Shown here in pieces: positions 34,332 to 45,562 of a stretch of 64,000 nucleotides of DNA. The notes below the pieces were generated by a model that was not told the origin of the DNA, ran no database searches, and saw only the letters and a program-made list of their open reading frames with translations. This DNA is from Dipteris shenzhenensis. Lineage: Eukaryota; Polypodiophyta; Polypodiopsida; Gleicheniales. Positions within the stretch are counted from its first letter, which is position 1. Each line of letters opens with the position of its first letter. The stretch lies in the NCBI GenBank assembly GCA_047967505.1, contig CM106540.1. One strand, 5' to 3'. A program made the translations under genes and the position numbers.

Positions 34332-35930
34332 ATGGATGAAGTTTTTCACAAGTACTCATCGATGGCAGATCTAGGATTAACATCATCACATTGTAGACAT
34401 GGAAAGAATTGGGCTAGAATGAATGGGATCCTACACCATTTTTGGTCTATATGGTGGATTAGCAGAGAGTGTCTTCTGGGCATGATGCGAGATGTGTGCA
34501 TGGAGGTTGCCAAAATTGACTTTATAGTATCATTCATCATGCTCAGTATGGTGGCGCCTTGGCCAGACTACAACTTCCTCTTAGGATGACCCTTTCTATA
34601 GTAGTAGTAGGAAAGGTTCAAGCAAAACTGGGCTCTCAATACTTTGTCCATGCGATGGGGTAGACACAATGTCCGCATGCCAATGGGGGTGGTCATTGTG
34701 CTCAAGGGGGTAGTGTGACCAATCATGGCAAAAATAGTGAACATAGTGAATGTCCTTGAGGACAGTGAAAAAAAGGAGTTTCTACATAGCAACCCAGACT
34801 TGCTGCCATAGTTTTCGATCGATTTCAAGGAAATTTTATCACAATACCGCTTGCCAAAACCAAGAACTGATCTGCTGTCACCGCAATCACAGTTGCAACC
34901 TATGGAGGACTTACTATTTGCAAACTTGGATATGAAAGATGTCCTATAATAAAAGAGCGAATTTGAGGAGCAAATGATGTGGGTAACACGCATGCAGGAA
35001 GACGTTCTAGAAACATTGTTCCTAGGTGCCGATCACGGATGTTTTTATCGAATCTATACTTTTATATTAATATAAATCTTGGCGAAAGTTTCTCAAGATA
35101 ATTTTTTAGTTTCACTACATTGAAAAAGCATAGTAGAATTTTATACATTTTCTTTTGAATTTCTAAGTAAAATATGTAAATCCTGGCAAAACTTTAAAAA
35201 TTTTTGCATTAAAGTTTCAAATATTGGCGAATGTTTCAAATTTTAATTTTTGTTGGGACGTATAAACTTTTGATGCCAATATAAAAGTTTCGCTTCTTAA
35301 TGAAAGTAACATGAAAAAATCATTCATGGTGCCGATGGGAGCGCTAAGCCCATGAACTTGATGAGCACAGTCTTTGAAGAGGATCTCAGAAAGGAGTTGG
35401 TGTCATTGATGACCACGTTTGCGGATGTGCTCACGTGGGACTATTCCAATATGAGGGGGCCAGACCCAAAGTTTTACTAGCATTGGTTTAACTTGAAGAA
35501 GGACGTCGTGCCCACCAAAATGCAATGTCATCGCTTGAATCCACACGTGGTTAAGCAGGTCAACACTGAACTAAAGAGGCTACTATAAGTGGGATTGATT
35601 GCACTGATCGAGGATCTAGAGTGGATTTCTCATAGTGTGATTGTGCCCAAGAAATCCAAGAAGCTGTAGATTTTTGTCAGTTACTGCACACTAAATGCAG
35701 CTACAATACCAAACCCATTTCCCCTCCTATATATGGATTCTATGCTAGATAAAGTGGCAAGGCATGAGGTCTACTCATTTTTGGACGAGTATAGTGGATA
35801 CAATCAGATTCGGATGGCACCAGAGGACCATCCAAATACCGCTTTCATTATGGCCTAGGGGCCTGTATATGTGTGCACGGTCATGTGGTTTGGATTGCGC
35901 AATGCACCATCGACCTTCTAGCATGCTAGA
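34332..35930 (+). pseudogene. pol: Decayed Ty3/Gypsy protease-RT segment
   Basis: A single frame can be followed through about 1.3 kb of coding sequence. The retropepsin C-terminus reads DYNFLLG, a TGA, then PFL, where LLGRPFL is expected. An acidic linker follows, and then the RT N-terminal part: FADVLTWDY, LIEDLEWISHSVIVPKKS, the finger and palm-type SYCTLNAAT, FLDEYSGYNQIRMAPEDH and WFGLRNAPSTF. The catalytic YxDD lies beyond the end. At least nine in-frame stops interrupt it with no frameshift seen. Most fit CAG to TAG or CGA to TGA. A 294-bp insertion (35034-35327) sits in the linker without disturbing the frame. Confidence 0.85.
35034..35327. mobile_element. Non-coding insertion with 9-bp target duplication (Mutator-like MITE candidate)
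   Basis: The Gypsy frame reads GGTGCCGAT at 35025-35033. The same nine bases recur at 35328-35336, after which RT continues. The 294 bp between are AT-rich and non-coding, with loosely inverted ends that share ACTTTTATATT 24 and 39 bases in. A 9-bp duplication is characteristic of Mutator-like elements. Confidence 0.75.
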
Positions 35931-35934
35931 ATTT

Positions 35935-36349
35935 CAACTATCGGGCTGGTTTAGGACAGTCACAATTTCAATCACTAGGATGGTTTAGGATGCATTTAGG
36001 ACTATCACAATTTCAAGTATCAAACTATTTTAGGATAGTTACAATTTCAACCATTGGGCTAGTTTAGCATGATAGTATCAACTTCACATATTAGACAATA
36101 ACAAGTATATTGCTTTTCATTCTAAATTTCACAATTAGAAAATAACAATATATTTCTTTTCATTTTTGAATTTCACAATTCTAATCAGTAAATAATTGAT
36201 GTTTGTCTTGAATCAGGCACTGGACTAGTTTGACTATGAGATTAAGTCCAAGCCATCCTGGTCTAGAAATTAAGTGGTATATGACCTGAATAGTAGGAAA
36301 TTAAATGTAACTAATTAAGTACTAAGAAACACAATAATTTCAACCATGG
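35935..36349. repeat. Short irregular repeats (GGTTTAGGA.AGTCACAATTTCAA)
   Basis: Between the end of the Gypsy remnant and the array at 36350 the words GGTTTAGGA and TCACAATTTCAA recur at irregular intervals. They relate loosely to the tandem array that follows. No gene is seen. Confidence 0.65.
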
Positions 36350-36830
36350 AGACCATCAACAACTATTGTATGTTCAACCACACTAGTTTAGGACAATCAC
36401 ATAACCGGTTGAGCCACGGTTGCATGATGTTCCAACCCTCGTGTTGGTTTAGTAAAATAACAATATCTTACTTTTCTAATGCAAAATATATTACTATTAA
36501 GTTTTGCTCAACCACGCCACCAGGCTAGTCAACAACTAATGTATGTTCAACCATGCTAGTTTAGGACAATCACATACTTGGTGATTGAGCTGAACTAGCC
36601 ATCACGGTTGCATGATGTTCCAATCACTGGGCTGGTTTAGTAAAATAACAAATTTTTTTTTGTTGCAAAATATATTACTATTTATTTCTGCTCAACCTAG
36701 GCTCATCAAGATCTATGTCTTTTCAACCATGCTGGTTTAGGACAATCATATAACCGGTGATGGAGCTAAACTAGCCTACAGTTGCATTATGTTCCAACCA
36801 CCAAGATGGTTTAGGAAAATCACATTTAGT
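36350..36830. repeat. Tandem repeat, period about 177 bp, 2.6 copies
   Basis: Units start near 36368, 36544 and 36719 with TATGTTCAACCATGCTAGTTTAGGACAATC-like sequence. They share GTTGCATGATGTTCCAA and GCAAAATATATTACTATT. The copies differ by perhaps 10-20 percent. The period matches common plant satellite lengths, but only two to three units are present. Confidence 0.88.
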
Positions 36831-36977
36831 CCAAGATCAGTTTAAGAAACAAAACAAGTAACCTATCCCAAAGCTCAATCGCAAACAACCACCGGCCTAG
36901 TTTAGGCACCACTGACTTATGTTTTATCAAGCATGTGTATGATGTGCTCCTCAAACACCTTGTGTCCCGTCTACTTT

Positions 36978-38226
36978 TTACATATGTCCTCTTGTATTTT
37001 CATGCCAAATCATCGTCACTATAGAAATTTCTTCTGCCCACAAACTTCTCAAATCGAGATGATCATGCATTGCTTTTGCTCTACATTCAACTGCTGGAGC
37101 CACATTGGTCCTTCTGATTAATATCTTCAACATTGTGTGCCTAAGCCATTTCTCCTTTGTTTCAGGGGACACAAACATAGCTAATATCACCCTGTTGGCA
37201 GCTAGTTGATCTAAGCTGTGCACCCCTTTCACTTTCTCTAGGCCATTTCTAATATTAGAGAGCATCACCTCTTGGGCGTGCATCTCCCTAGGTGTTTGTA
37301 GAGTTGTTACTCTACAAACTCTAGGGTGCAGGCCAATAAAGCTTGTGAAGATGTGAGACTAGTATTCACCTGAATGGCCTGATGTTGTTGCCTTGAATGC
37401 TCACACCAATCATAACACCACAGCGCATGTTCTTCACTCCGATGGCAATGATTGAATGGGTGCATCTGCTATAACTTCTTCCTATTGCTACTCTACAAGG
37501 AGCCTTCTTTCTTCTGGCTATTTCTCCCTTCTTTGCAAATTTCACAAAAGTGTCTTCCATTACTGTTTCAATACTATGCCTTTGCTTTCCAAGACTTGCA
37601 ATCTATTCATTGTGCCTTGACCATGCTTTTTAGCTTTCCTACTATCTCACAGCCTCTATCTGCTTCTCTTGTAAGCCATGGTGAGCTGCATCGTTGCCAT
37701 TGATGCCATGGCCATGATCAGCAGTCCAGAATAGACCCAGAGAAGCTAGCTGGTGAGGCAAGCAAAGAATAGAAGACAACTTACCCAAAAGAAGAGAATA
37801 CCAAACCAAAGCCATGTCTAGGTGCATGTGAGCTACAAGGCATTTGCAGGGTGAGGGTAGGTTCTAGGTACTTAATCTTCCAAGATTTGATGGGTGGGAG
37901 GTGTGAAAATTCAAAATTCGTGGGAGTAGCAAAATTTTTAGGTGCCACCACCGTTGATTTTTCCCCCTCCAACGATACACATCAGCAAAATTGGATATCC
38001 CAAACAAGTGCAATGTGGCTTCAAATGCTTCAAAACACAAATAGGCCAAAGGGCATGCTATAGGGCTTTTTGTTATGTATTCTAAAATGCAATGAACTTT
38101 GGCATGCTTATGAGCCATATAGCAAGCAAGTGCATGGAAAAAGAAACAATTCAAAATTGTAAAAGTGTTGGATTTATTAAAATACCTTTGCACATGCACA
38201 AATTGCACATTTTCAACTTCTTCCAT
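36978..38226 (-). pseudogene. Fragments of a decayed protein, unknown family
   Basis: Minus-strand open stretches at 38226-37864, 37560-37366 and 37283-36978 read as protein-like sequence (FADVYRWRGKNQRWW, KKGEIARRKKAPCRVAIGRS, SPETKEKWLRHTMLKILIRR). They are separated by stops and may or may not belong together. FADVYRWRG resembles ADVYTWCG at 32.85 kb. I cannot name the family. Confidence 0.3.
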
Positions 38227-38408
38227 TTTAGGATGAATCTAGATGCCAATAATCAGCCATAAATGTTTTAAGACCACCATGCAGTACTCCCACTAGTTTG
38301 GATTTCAAATTTTCAATCTGTTTTGGTTCTCAACAAATCAAAAAAAAAATATGGAGCATGCCCTCAATTGGGTATGCATCACTTTAGCACAATATTGGAG
38401 GCCCATTA

Positions 38409-38772
38409 TGTTGAGATATCGAGCTCCACTCACGATGTGCCAAGGTGACCGTTGTGCATTTATGTCACTGACTTGTTAGCTGCAGACGCGATTGATACAT
38501 CACCCATGAATAATAGCTAGATGACAGCTATCCTTATCTACTCTAGTTCGTGGCTCAGTTAGTATGCCACCTTAGTTAGTTGAGTTTGGTTTGAGACCCA
38601 CATATAGGGTTCTTCTATTTCTTTGTACTAGAGTTCTTTTGGCTTTCACAACTAAGAAGAGGAAAACTGTTTTCATCCTCCACCTTTGTGTGTATTCCCC
38701 CATTGTGTATGTGAGAAAACTGCAAGTGAGACTCCTTCCCTCTCTCCCACTATCTTCACATGGTATCAGAGC
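38409..38772 (+). repeat. 5' LTR and primer-binding site of Copia-A element 5
   Basis: The LTR of 352 bp (38409-38760) starts TGTTGAGATATC and ends CTATCTTCACA. The PBS TGGTATCAGAGC is at 38761-38772, read directly on the plus strand. Confidence 0.96.
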
Positions 38773-39303
38773 TTGGTTCATGGTAAGGAGCTCAAGAAAG
38801 CAAACCAAGTTCGTGGTGTCCTAGTAAGAGGACCAGTGTTGCTTTCCTTTTTCGAGTTTGGGAGCAAATCTCTACAGGTAGCATAGTCGAAAGTGCAAGA
38901 GTACACTATCTCAGATTGAGATGCCCTTTGTGGTGTGGCAAGAGGGCAGTATATGCTGCGGGCACAGATGAAGCCCTCGGTGACTTTATTTTTCTGATTC
39001 GAGGCCATTTTGGGGCCCGTTTTGAAGGTGAAAGTTCTTCGCAGGCACTTAGAAAAAGGCCCTGTTTTTGCTGTGCGACCACTGCTCTGCTTGTTGGTGA
39101 AAAGTTGCCATAGAAATTGCATCATATGCCTGTGTGCAGAGATATTGGGAGTTGCAGAATCATGCTTGTTGCCTGTTGATGCAAAATCATCACTAGGAAG
39201 TGACTGTGTGGTCAAATACCACTTTCGTCAGTTTTGCAGATCTACCCGTGTGAGGCAAAAGCTGTGTTTTTTGCAGTGACAGAATATTTTGCAGTGTTCT
39301 CTA

Positions 39304-40210
39304 ATGGCGTCTGATTCTCTTTCACAGATTGTCACTGAAAAGCTTGACAAGAACAACTTTCAGGCATGGAAGTTTAGAATGACGAATTTCCTTATGGGAA
39401 AAGGCTATTGGGAGTTCATTAAAGGAAATGAAGAAGAACCAGTTCTTCCTAATGTTCCCAATCAATAGGAAATGCCGGCATTTAAAGGATGCCATAAGAG
39501 AGCCAGAAAAGTTATGTACTGGCTGTCTATCAGTATTTCAGATTCTATGATTATGCATATTCAGGATGCAAGTATGCCAAAGGAGGCATGGGATACTTTG
39601 GCAAAAATGTACAACACAAATATGCAAGCCAGGAAAATGCAGCTCAAGTAGGAGTTGCACAATGTACAGAGAGAAAATATAAGCATCAATGACTACCACA
39701 TGAAGGTGAAGAAAATTGCAGATGCACTTGCTTCCATTGGGTCACGAGTGGAAGATGATGATCTAGTTTCTATGACCTTGAATGGTCTAGGAAAGGATTA
39801 TGCATAGTTCTGGACATCCATTTCCATCCATGAAAAATTTTTTGATTTTGAAGAGTTGTTTGCTCTTCTAATTTTGGAAGAGCAGAGAAATGGGGGTGCA
39901 TCTTCTTCAAGAGGAACCTCAAAAGAAACTATCTTCTACTCAAATCCTAGAAGAGGTAGAGGCAGAGGTAGAGGAGGCCAATCTAGAGGCCGTGCCAAGA
40001 AATCAGAATATGTAGCAAACTCAAGAAAACAAGTCTTATGGAGGAGGACGTGGTAGCTCTAGAGGCAAGGGGAGCCAAAGAGGCCGTGGTGGATGGCAGA
40101 GAGGCCAAAATGCAAACAGCAATGTTGAATGCTACTACTGTGGTAAAATGGGTCATATGGCTAAAGACTGCTACAAAAAACAGAATGACATTATGAATGG
40201 AAAATTGTAG
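39304..40210 (+). pseudogene. gag: Copia gag (element 5)
   Basis: The ATG at 39304-39306 begins the MASDSLSQ start. The UBN2-type capsid domain is recognisable throughout, followed by the RG-rich segment and the CCHC knuckle CYYCGKMGHMAKDC at about 40131-40172. In-frame TAG codons at 39466-39468, 39649-39651 and 39805-39807 each stand where element 2 has CAG. A one-base insertion near 39995 shifts the frame in the RG-rich region. Confidence 0.9.
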
Positions 40211-40267
40211 CAAGGCAATTATGCATCTTTTAGTAGATAGGGTGATGACAAAAATGAGCATCTATTT

Positions 40268-41670
40268 ATGGTGCAACACATGACTAATTCTATTACAAGT
40301 ACAGAAGAAAGAAATGATGTGTGGTATGTTGACTCCGGTGCATCAAACCACATGACAGGTCATGTAGAATGGATGCAGGATGCAAGGAAAATAGAAAGAT
40401 CAGGATTTGTGGAGACTGGTGATGATACTGCACATCCTATTGTGCAGATTGGTAAAATTCCTTTGTCTATGCAGGATGGGAAAAAGAAATTTCTGTCTGA
40501 TGTATTTCATGTCCCGAACATCACCAAGAACCTGGTTTCTGTTGGTCAAATGGTTAAGCAGGGCTTGCAGGTCAAATTTAATCCTCATGGATGCTTTGTT
40601 GAGGATATGAAAAGTAATGGTCGCCTGATAGCAAAAGGAAAGAAGAAGGGCAGGATGTTTACATTCGATGCGGACATGCCAGAATTGAGTGTAGAAATGT
40701 TTGCAGATGACGGGTGTTGTTGCAGATATTGATATCTGGCATAAACGCATTGGTCATGTTAATGTACAGCGACTTAAATCAATGCAGGGTCAAAATATTA
40801 TTGCAGGATTGCCTATATCAAGGTTGCAGAAATGCATAAGGTTTGTGAAGCCTGTCAATTTGGAAAACAGGTAAGGAAACCATTTCCTAGGCATGTTCAT
40901 GAGAGCAAGAAGCCATTGGAATTAATCCACTCTAATGTGTGGACTACTAAAGCTGCATCTATTGGAGGCTATCATTACTTTGTCACTTTTATTGATGACT
41001 ACAGCAGAAAAGTTTGGGTGCATTCTATGAAAAAGAAAAGTGAAGTGTTTGGGCATTTCAAAGCTTTTAAAGCTATGGCTGAAAAAGAAACAGGCCTGCA
41101 AATAAAATGCCTAAGGTCAGATGGAGGGGGAGAGTACCTCTCAAATGAGTTTGCAAGGTTCCTGCAGGAGCATGGCATAAAGTAGAAATATTCATGCAAT
41201 CATACCCCACAGCAAAATGGACTTGCAGAAAGGAAAAATAGGCATATTGGAGAGGTATCTCGGGCCATGCTAAATGAAAAATACCTACCATATTATTATT
41301 GGGCTGAAGCAATTGCTATAGCAGTTTACATAATGAACAAGACTCCCATTGCAACAATACATGGCATGACGCCAGAGGAGATGTATACTAGTAGGAAACC
41401 GGATATTTCTCATTTGAATTTTTGGTTGCATTGCCTATGTTCATGTGCCAGATGAGTTGAGGTCCAAGTTGGATCCAAAAGCTGAGAAGTGCATCTTTAT
41501 TGGTTATTCTCTACATCAGAAAGGGTATAGATGCTATAACCCTTCTACTCGTAAGTTTACAGTGAGCAGAGATGCTATTTTTGATGAGATGAGTAGCTGG
41601 TATAAACCAGTAAATGTGATGATTGATGTAGATGCACAAAATGGTAATGCTGCACAGAATTCACAGCAGT
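40268..41670 (+). pseudogene. pol: Copia protease and integrase (element 5)
   Basis: Protease VDSGASNHMTG lies near 40327-40359 and the catalytic motif is intact. The frame shifts near 40705, before the HHCC finger. The integrase core follows, with HSNVWT (first Asp changed to Asn), RSDGGGEY, and the Glu in LAERKNRH. A TAG at 41183-41185 replaces CAG. The C-terminal part YRCYNPSTRKFTVSRDAIF is present at 41524-41580. Confidence 0.9.
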
Positions 41671-41826
41671 AATCACAAAATATCATTGGACCTCTGAGTG
41701 TCCTCTAGCAGTGGTTCACATACTTTGCCATGGACAGGCAGATTGAGATCAGGAGGACCTCCTCAAAGCAATGCAGATAGTGGTATACAGGTATCATGAA
41801 AAGGAAAAGAGAAGGTAGATCAGCCC

Positions 41827-42869
41827 ATGTTTGATGTGAATGTAGGTCACTCTTATGTGGATGGTGAATCCAGTGGCTCAGAACAGAGCATTGATGATGA
41901 GTTGGGTATTCCTTCTGTTGTTACAACTGGAGTAAGGAAGACTAGGGATGTTTTGAGAGCACCTGGAAAAGAGCCTATTTTGCGCAGGTCTACCAGAGCT
42001 AGGTATCCTATGGATAGGCTGAAATATGATGGATTTATAGCCATTCACTATGCCTATATGGTCAAAGTGATACAAGAACCAGAACCCACTTCTTTTGAGC
42101 AAGCCATGGGAAATGAAAAATGGGAGAAAGCCATGGATGAAGAAATGGATGCCTTGGAAGAAAATGCTACATGGGAATTGGTGCCTTTGCCTAAAGACAA
42201 GAATGCTATTGGCTATAAGTGGGTTTATAAGATCAAGCACAATGCAGATGGTTCTGTGAACAGATACAAGGCAAGATTAGTTGTCAAGGGGTATGCACAA
42301 ACATATGGCATTGATTATGAAGAAACATTCAGTCCAGTTGCAAGGATGGCAACTGTAAGAGCAGTCATTGCTATGGCTGCATCAAAGGGATGGTCTTTAC
42401 ATCAGATGGATGTAAAGAATGCCTTCTTGCATGGTGATTTGTAAGAAGAGGTCTTTATAAAGCAGCCACCAGGTTATGTTCATGCTATTCATCCTGTGTT
42501 TGTTTGCAAGTTGAAGAAAGCCTTGTATGGCTTGAAGCAAGCACCTAGAGCATGGTCTGACAAGATAGGACAGTATCTTGTCACTATTGGCTTTCAGATT
42601 TCCAAGGCAGATTTCTCACTCTATGTGAGAAAAACAGAAAAAGGTATTATGCTACTTGCCATTTATGTTGATGATTTGATCATCACAGGTGATAGTGATG
42701 AAGATATCCTTCATGTGAAAATGCTATTGAAGCAGAAGTTTGAGGTGAAGGATTTGGGAGAGCTGTGTTATTTCTTGGGCATTGAGGTGATTAGATCACC
42801 AAGTGGGATATACAGCTCTTGCAGAGGCAGTATGGATTGGACATGCTGTCCAAATATGGGATGACAGGC
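41827..42869 (+). pseudogene. pol: Copia reverse transcriptase, truncated (element 5)
   Basis: Two frames. The first (41827-42444) ends at a TAA that replaces CAA in the DLQEEV region and carries [11 protein letters not shown] and [13 protein letters not shown]. The second (42496-42864) has KALYGLKQAPRAW and the catalytic YVDDLIITGD. The RT is cut at about 42869 by the internal deletion, before the TRPD motif and RNase H. Confidence 0.92.
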
Positions 42870-42870
42870 T

Positions 42871-42915
42871 AAAGCTGCAAGTGAAACTCCTTCCCTCTCT
42901 CCCACTATCTTCACA
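42871..42915 (+). repeat. Remnant of the 3' LTR of element 5
   Basis: 45 bp matching the last 45 bp of the 5' LTR (CTGCAAGTGA, then CTATCTTCACA) with about three differences. It is joined to RT at a short GGCT/AAGC overlap, consistent with a microhomology-mediated deletion. Confidence 0.92.
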
Positions 42916-43223
42916 CATTAATCCATGCATAATGTTCTCATTTAGTTGTCCTTGGGTTGAGGAGAAGCTCATGTAGTGTATTTTTGAATGATTACTTGGT
43001 TGCATGTATGTACATAATAAAATTTTGATGTTGAACATACTATTCAAAAAATTTGGATTTGCATAAAGTCCAATTTTTAAAATGGACTTTAAAAAAGTAC
43101 CAAAAATATGAATACACTCATCATGTTGTTTTTAAAGCTAGAACATCAATAGATGATTGATTCTCTTAGAAAGGTGGTGTACATATACACCTTTTTCGTG
43201 TAAAAATACACCTTCTTAGGAGA

Positions 43224-43259
<36 letters not shown>

Positions 43260-43487
43260 CCGTCCCTCCCCCAACCTATTGCATATGCAATAGGTTGGAT
43301 GGGGGGGTGGGGTGGCAGAAATCTTTTCGTCCCCCCTCCCTTCCCCCTGCAAATGTATTGTGTATGCAATAGGCTTGCCCCCCCCCCCACCACCCCCCCA
43401 CCCCCAACCTATTGTGCATGCAATAGGTTGGGGAGATGTGGGGTGGCAATGCCCCCCCACCTCTCCCCCTCCTCTATACCTCCTCCC
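42916..43487. other. Spacer with GA microsatellite and CAACCTATTG palindromes
   Basis: AT-rich sequence to 43200, then (GA)n at about 43217-43254. Next come C-rich and G-rich runs bracketing a perfect 26-bp palindrome at 43271-43296 (half-site CAACCTATTGCAT). An imperfect version follows at 43407-43432 and a partial one near 43354-43375. The long apparent ORFs are low-complexity. Confidence 0.85.
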
Positions 43488-43820
43488 TGTGAAGAGAGTG
43501 GGAGAGAAGTAAGGAGTCTCACTTGCAGCTTTCTCACATACACAATGGGGGAATACACACAAAGGTGGAGGCTGAAAATAGTTTTCCTCTTCTTAGTTGT
43601 GAAAGCCAAAAGAACTCTCTCTAAGTACAAAAGGAATAGGTGAACCCTATATGTGGGTCTCAAACCAAACTCAGCTAAGCTAGGTGGCATACCAACTGAG
43701 CCACTAACTAGAGTACATAAAGATAGCTGTCATTTAGCTATTATTCATGGGCGGTGTACCAACTGCATCTGCAGCTAACAAGTCGGTGACATAAATGCAC
43801 AATGGTCACCCGGTGGCATA
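43488..43820 (-). repeat. Partial 3' LTR of Copia-A element 4
   Basis: It starts TGTGAAGAGAGTGGG and matches the solo LTR at 276-633 best (CTCTCTAAGTACAAAAGG). It ends at GGTGGCATA, where RNase H sequence (TTGCTCGACAAGGC) is fused. Confidence 0.9.
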
Positions 43821-45196
43821 TTGCTCGACAAGGCAACTATAGGCTGTGTCTTGCTGCTCCAAGCGACTGTAACACTCCCAAAAGAGAACATATATCCACT
43901 TGTAGATCATCTATCAGAAATACTACCAGCCTCAATCAGAATCAATGTATCCATGCAACTGTATCTGAACCCCAGTCTCATAAAATAGTCCATACTACAA
44001 TGTGGACTTCACATACCTCAGTATGCATCTAGCCGCATCCAAATGTGGTTTCCTTGGAGCCTGCATAAACTGACTTACCCACCCAATAGCATAGCTAAAA
44101 TCTAGCCTAGTGATAGTCATATAAATTAAACTTCCTACTATGCATCTGTACATAGTAGGGTCTTCCAGAAGCTCACCTGCATCTACGCTCAACTTCACAT
44201 TCTGCTCCAAAGGAACTGAAATAAGCTTATAGCCTATCATCCCATATTTGGATAGCGTGTCCAATCCATACTGCCTCTGCAAGAGCCATATCCCAGTTGT
44301 GGATCTAATCACCTCAATGCCCAAGAAATAACGTAGCTCTGCCGAATCCTTCATCTCAAACTTCTACTTCAATAGCATTTACACATGAAGGATATCTTCA
44401 TCACTATCACTTGTGATGATCAAATCATCAACATAAATGACAAGCGCATAATGCCTTTCTTTGTTTTTCTCCCATAAAGTGGGAAATCTGCCTTGGAAAT
44501 CTGAGAGTCAATCGTGACAAGATACTGTCCTATCTTGTCATACCATGGTCTCGGTGCTTGCTTCAAGCCATACAAGGCTTTCTTACACCTACAAACAAAC
44601 TCAGGATGAATAGCATGAACATAACCTGGTGGCTGCTCCATATAGACCTCTTCTTGGAAATCATCATGCAAGAAAGCATTATTTACATCCATCTGATGTA
44701 AAGACCATCCCTTTGATGCAGCCATGGCAATGACTGTTCTTATGGTTGCCATCCTTGCAACCGGACTGAATGTTTCTTCATAATCAATGCCATATGTCTG
44801 TGCATACCCCTTGACAACTAATCTTGCCTTGTATCTGTTCACAAAACCATATGCATTGTTCTTCACCTTATAAACACACTTGCAGCCAATTGCGTTCTTG
44901 TCTTTAGGAAAAGGCACCAATTCCCATGTAGCATTTGCTTCCAAGGCATCCATTTCTTCATCCATGGCTTTCTCCCATTTTTCTTTTCCCATGGCTTGCT
45001 CAAAAGAAGTGGGTTCTCGTTCATGTATCACTTTGACCATATAGGCATAGTGAATGGCTATAAATCCATCATATTTCAGCCTATCCATAGGATACCTAGC
45101 TCTGGTAGACCTCCACAAAATAGGCTCACTACCACGTGCTCTCAAAACATCCCTTGTCTTCCTTACTTCAGGTGTAACAATAGAAGGAATATGCAA
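43821..45196 (-). pseudogene. pol: Copia RT and RNase H fragment (element 4)
   Basis: RT is read from 45196 to 44420 ([48 protein letters not shown]). After a frame change it continues from 44354 to 43995 (YFLGIEVIRS, MTITRLDFSYAIG). RNase H remains only in part at the left end. [15 protein letters not shown] and the surrounding residues match element 5. Several stops are present, so the copy is not functional. Confidence 0.9.
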
Positions 45197-45562
45197 CTCA
45201 TCATCGAGGCTCTAATCAGAGCCACTTGATTCACCATCCACATAAGAGTGACTTGCATTCATGTCAAACATGGGCTGATCTACTTTCTCTTTTCCTTTTT
45301 GTGATACTTGCATACCACTATCTATATTGCTTTGAGGAGATCCTCTTGATCTCAATCTGCCTATCCATGGCAACGTATGTGAACCATTGCTAGAGGACAC
45401 TACAAGTCCACTAATATTTTGTGATTGCTGCTGTGCATTCTATGTAGCATTACCATTTTGTGCATCTACATCATCAATCACATTTACTGGTTTATACCAA
45501 CTTCTCATCTCATCAAAAACAACATCTCTGCTCCCTGTAAAATTACGAGTAGAAGGGTTATA

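Larger units (their letters stand above)
38409..42915 (+). mobile_element. Copia-A element 5 with internal deletion and intact target duplication
   Basis: The only plus-strand Copia-A copy. CATTA at 38404-38408 and at 42916-42920 flank it. Between them lie the 5' LTR, PBS, gag, protease, integrase and RT up to about 42869. The sequence then jumps into the last 45 bases of the 3' LTR. RNase H, PPT and most of the 3' LTR are therefore deleted while both outer ends survive. The reading frame is broken by many stops, nearly all CAG to TAG or CAA to TAA. Confidence 0.96.
43488..45562 (-). mobile_element. Copia-A element 4, internally deleted and truncated
   Basis: A minus-strand copy of the A2 subfamily. 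From left to right it holds most of a 3' LTR (43488-43820), RNase H, RT and the C-terminal end of integrase. The sequence jumps at about 43820 from inside the LTR into RNase H, removing the PPT and part of RNase H. It ends at about 45562 in integrase, where G-rich repeat sequence begins. Confidence 0.92.

Noticed and set aside
34332-35930. Endogenous pararetrovirus
   Set aside because: The RT is associated with LLGRPFL-type Gypsy protease sequence. No movement-protein or coat-protein motif is seen, so a Ty3/Gypsy remnant is the simpler call.
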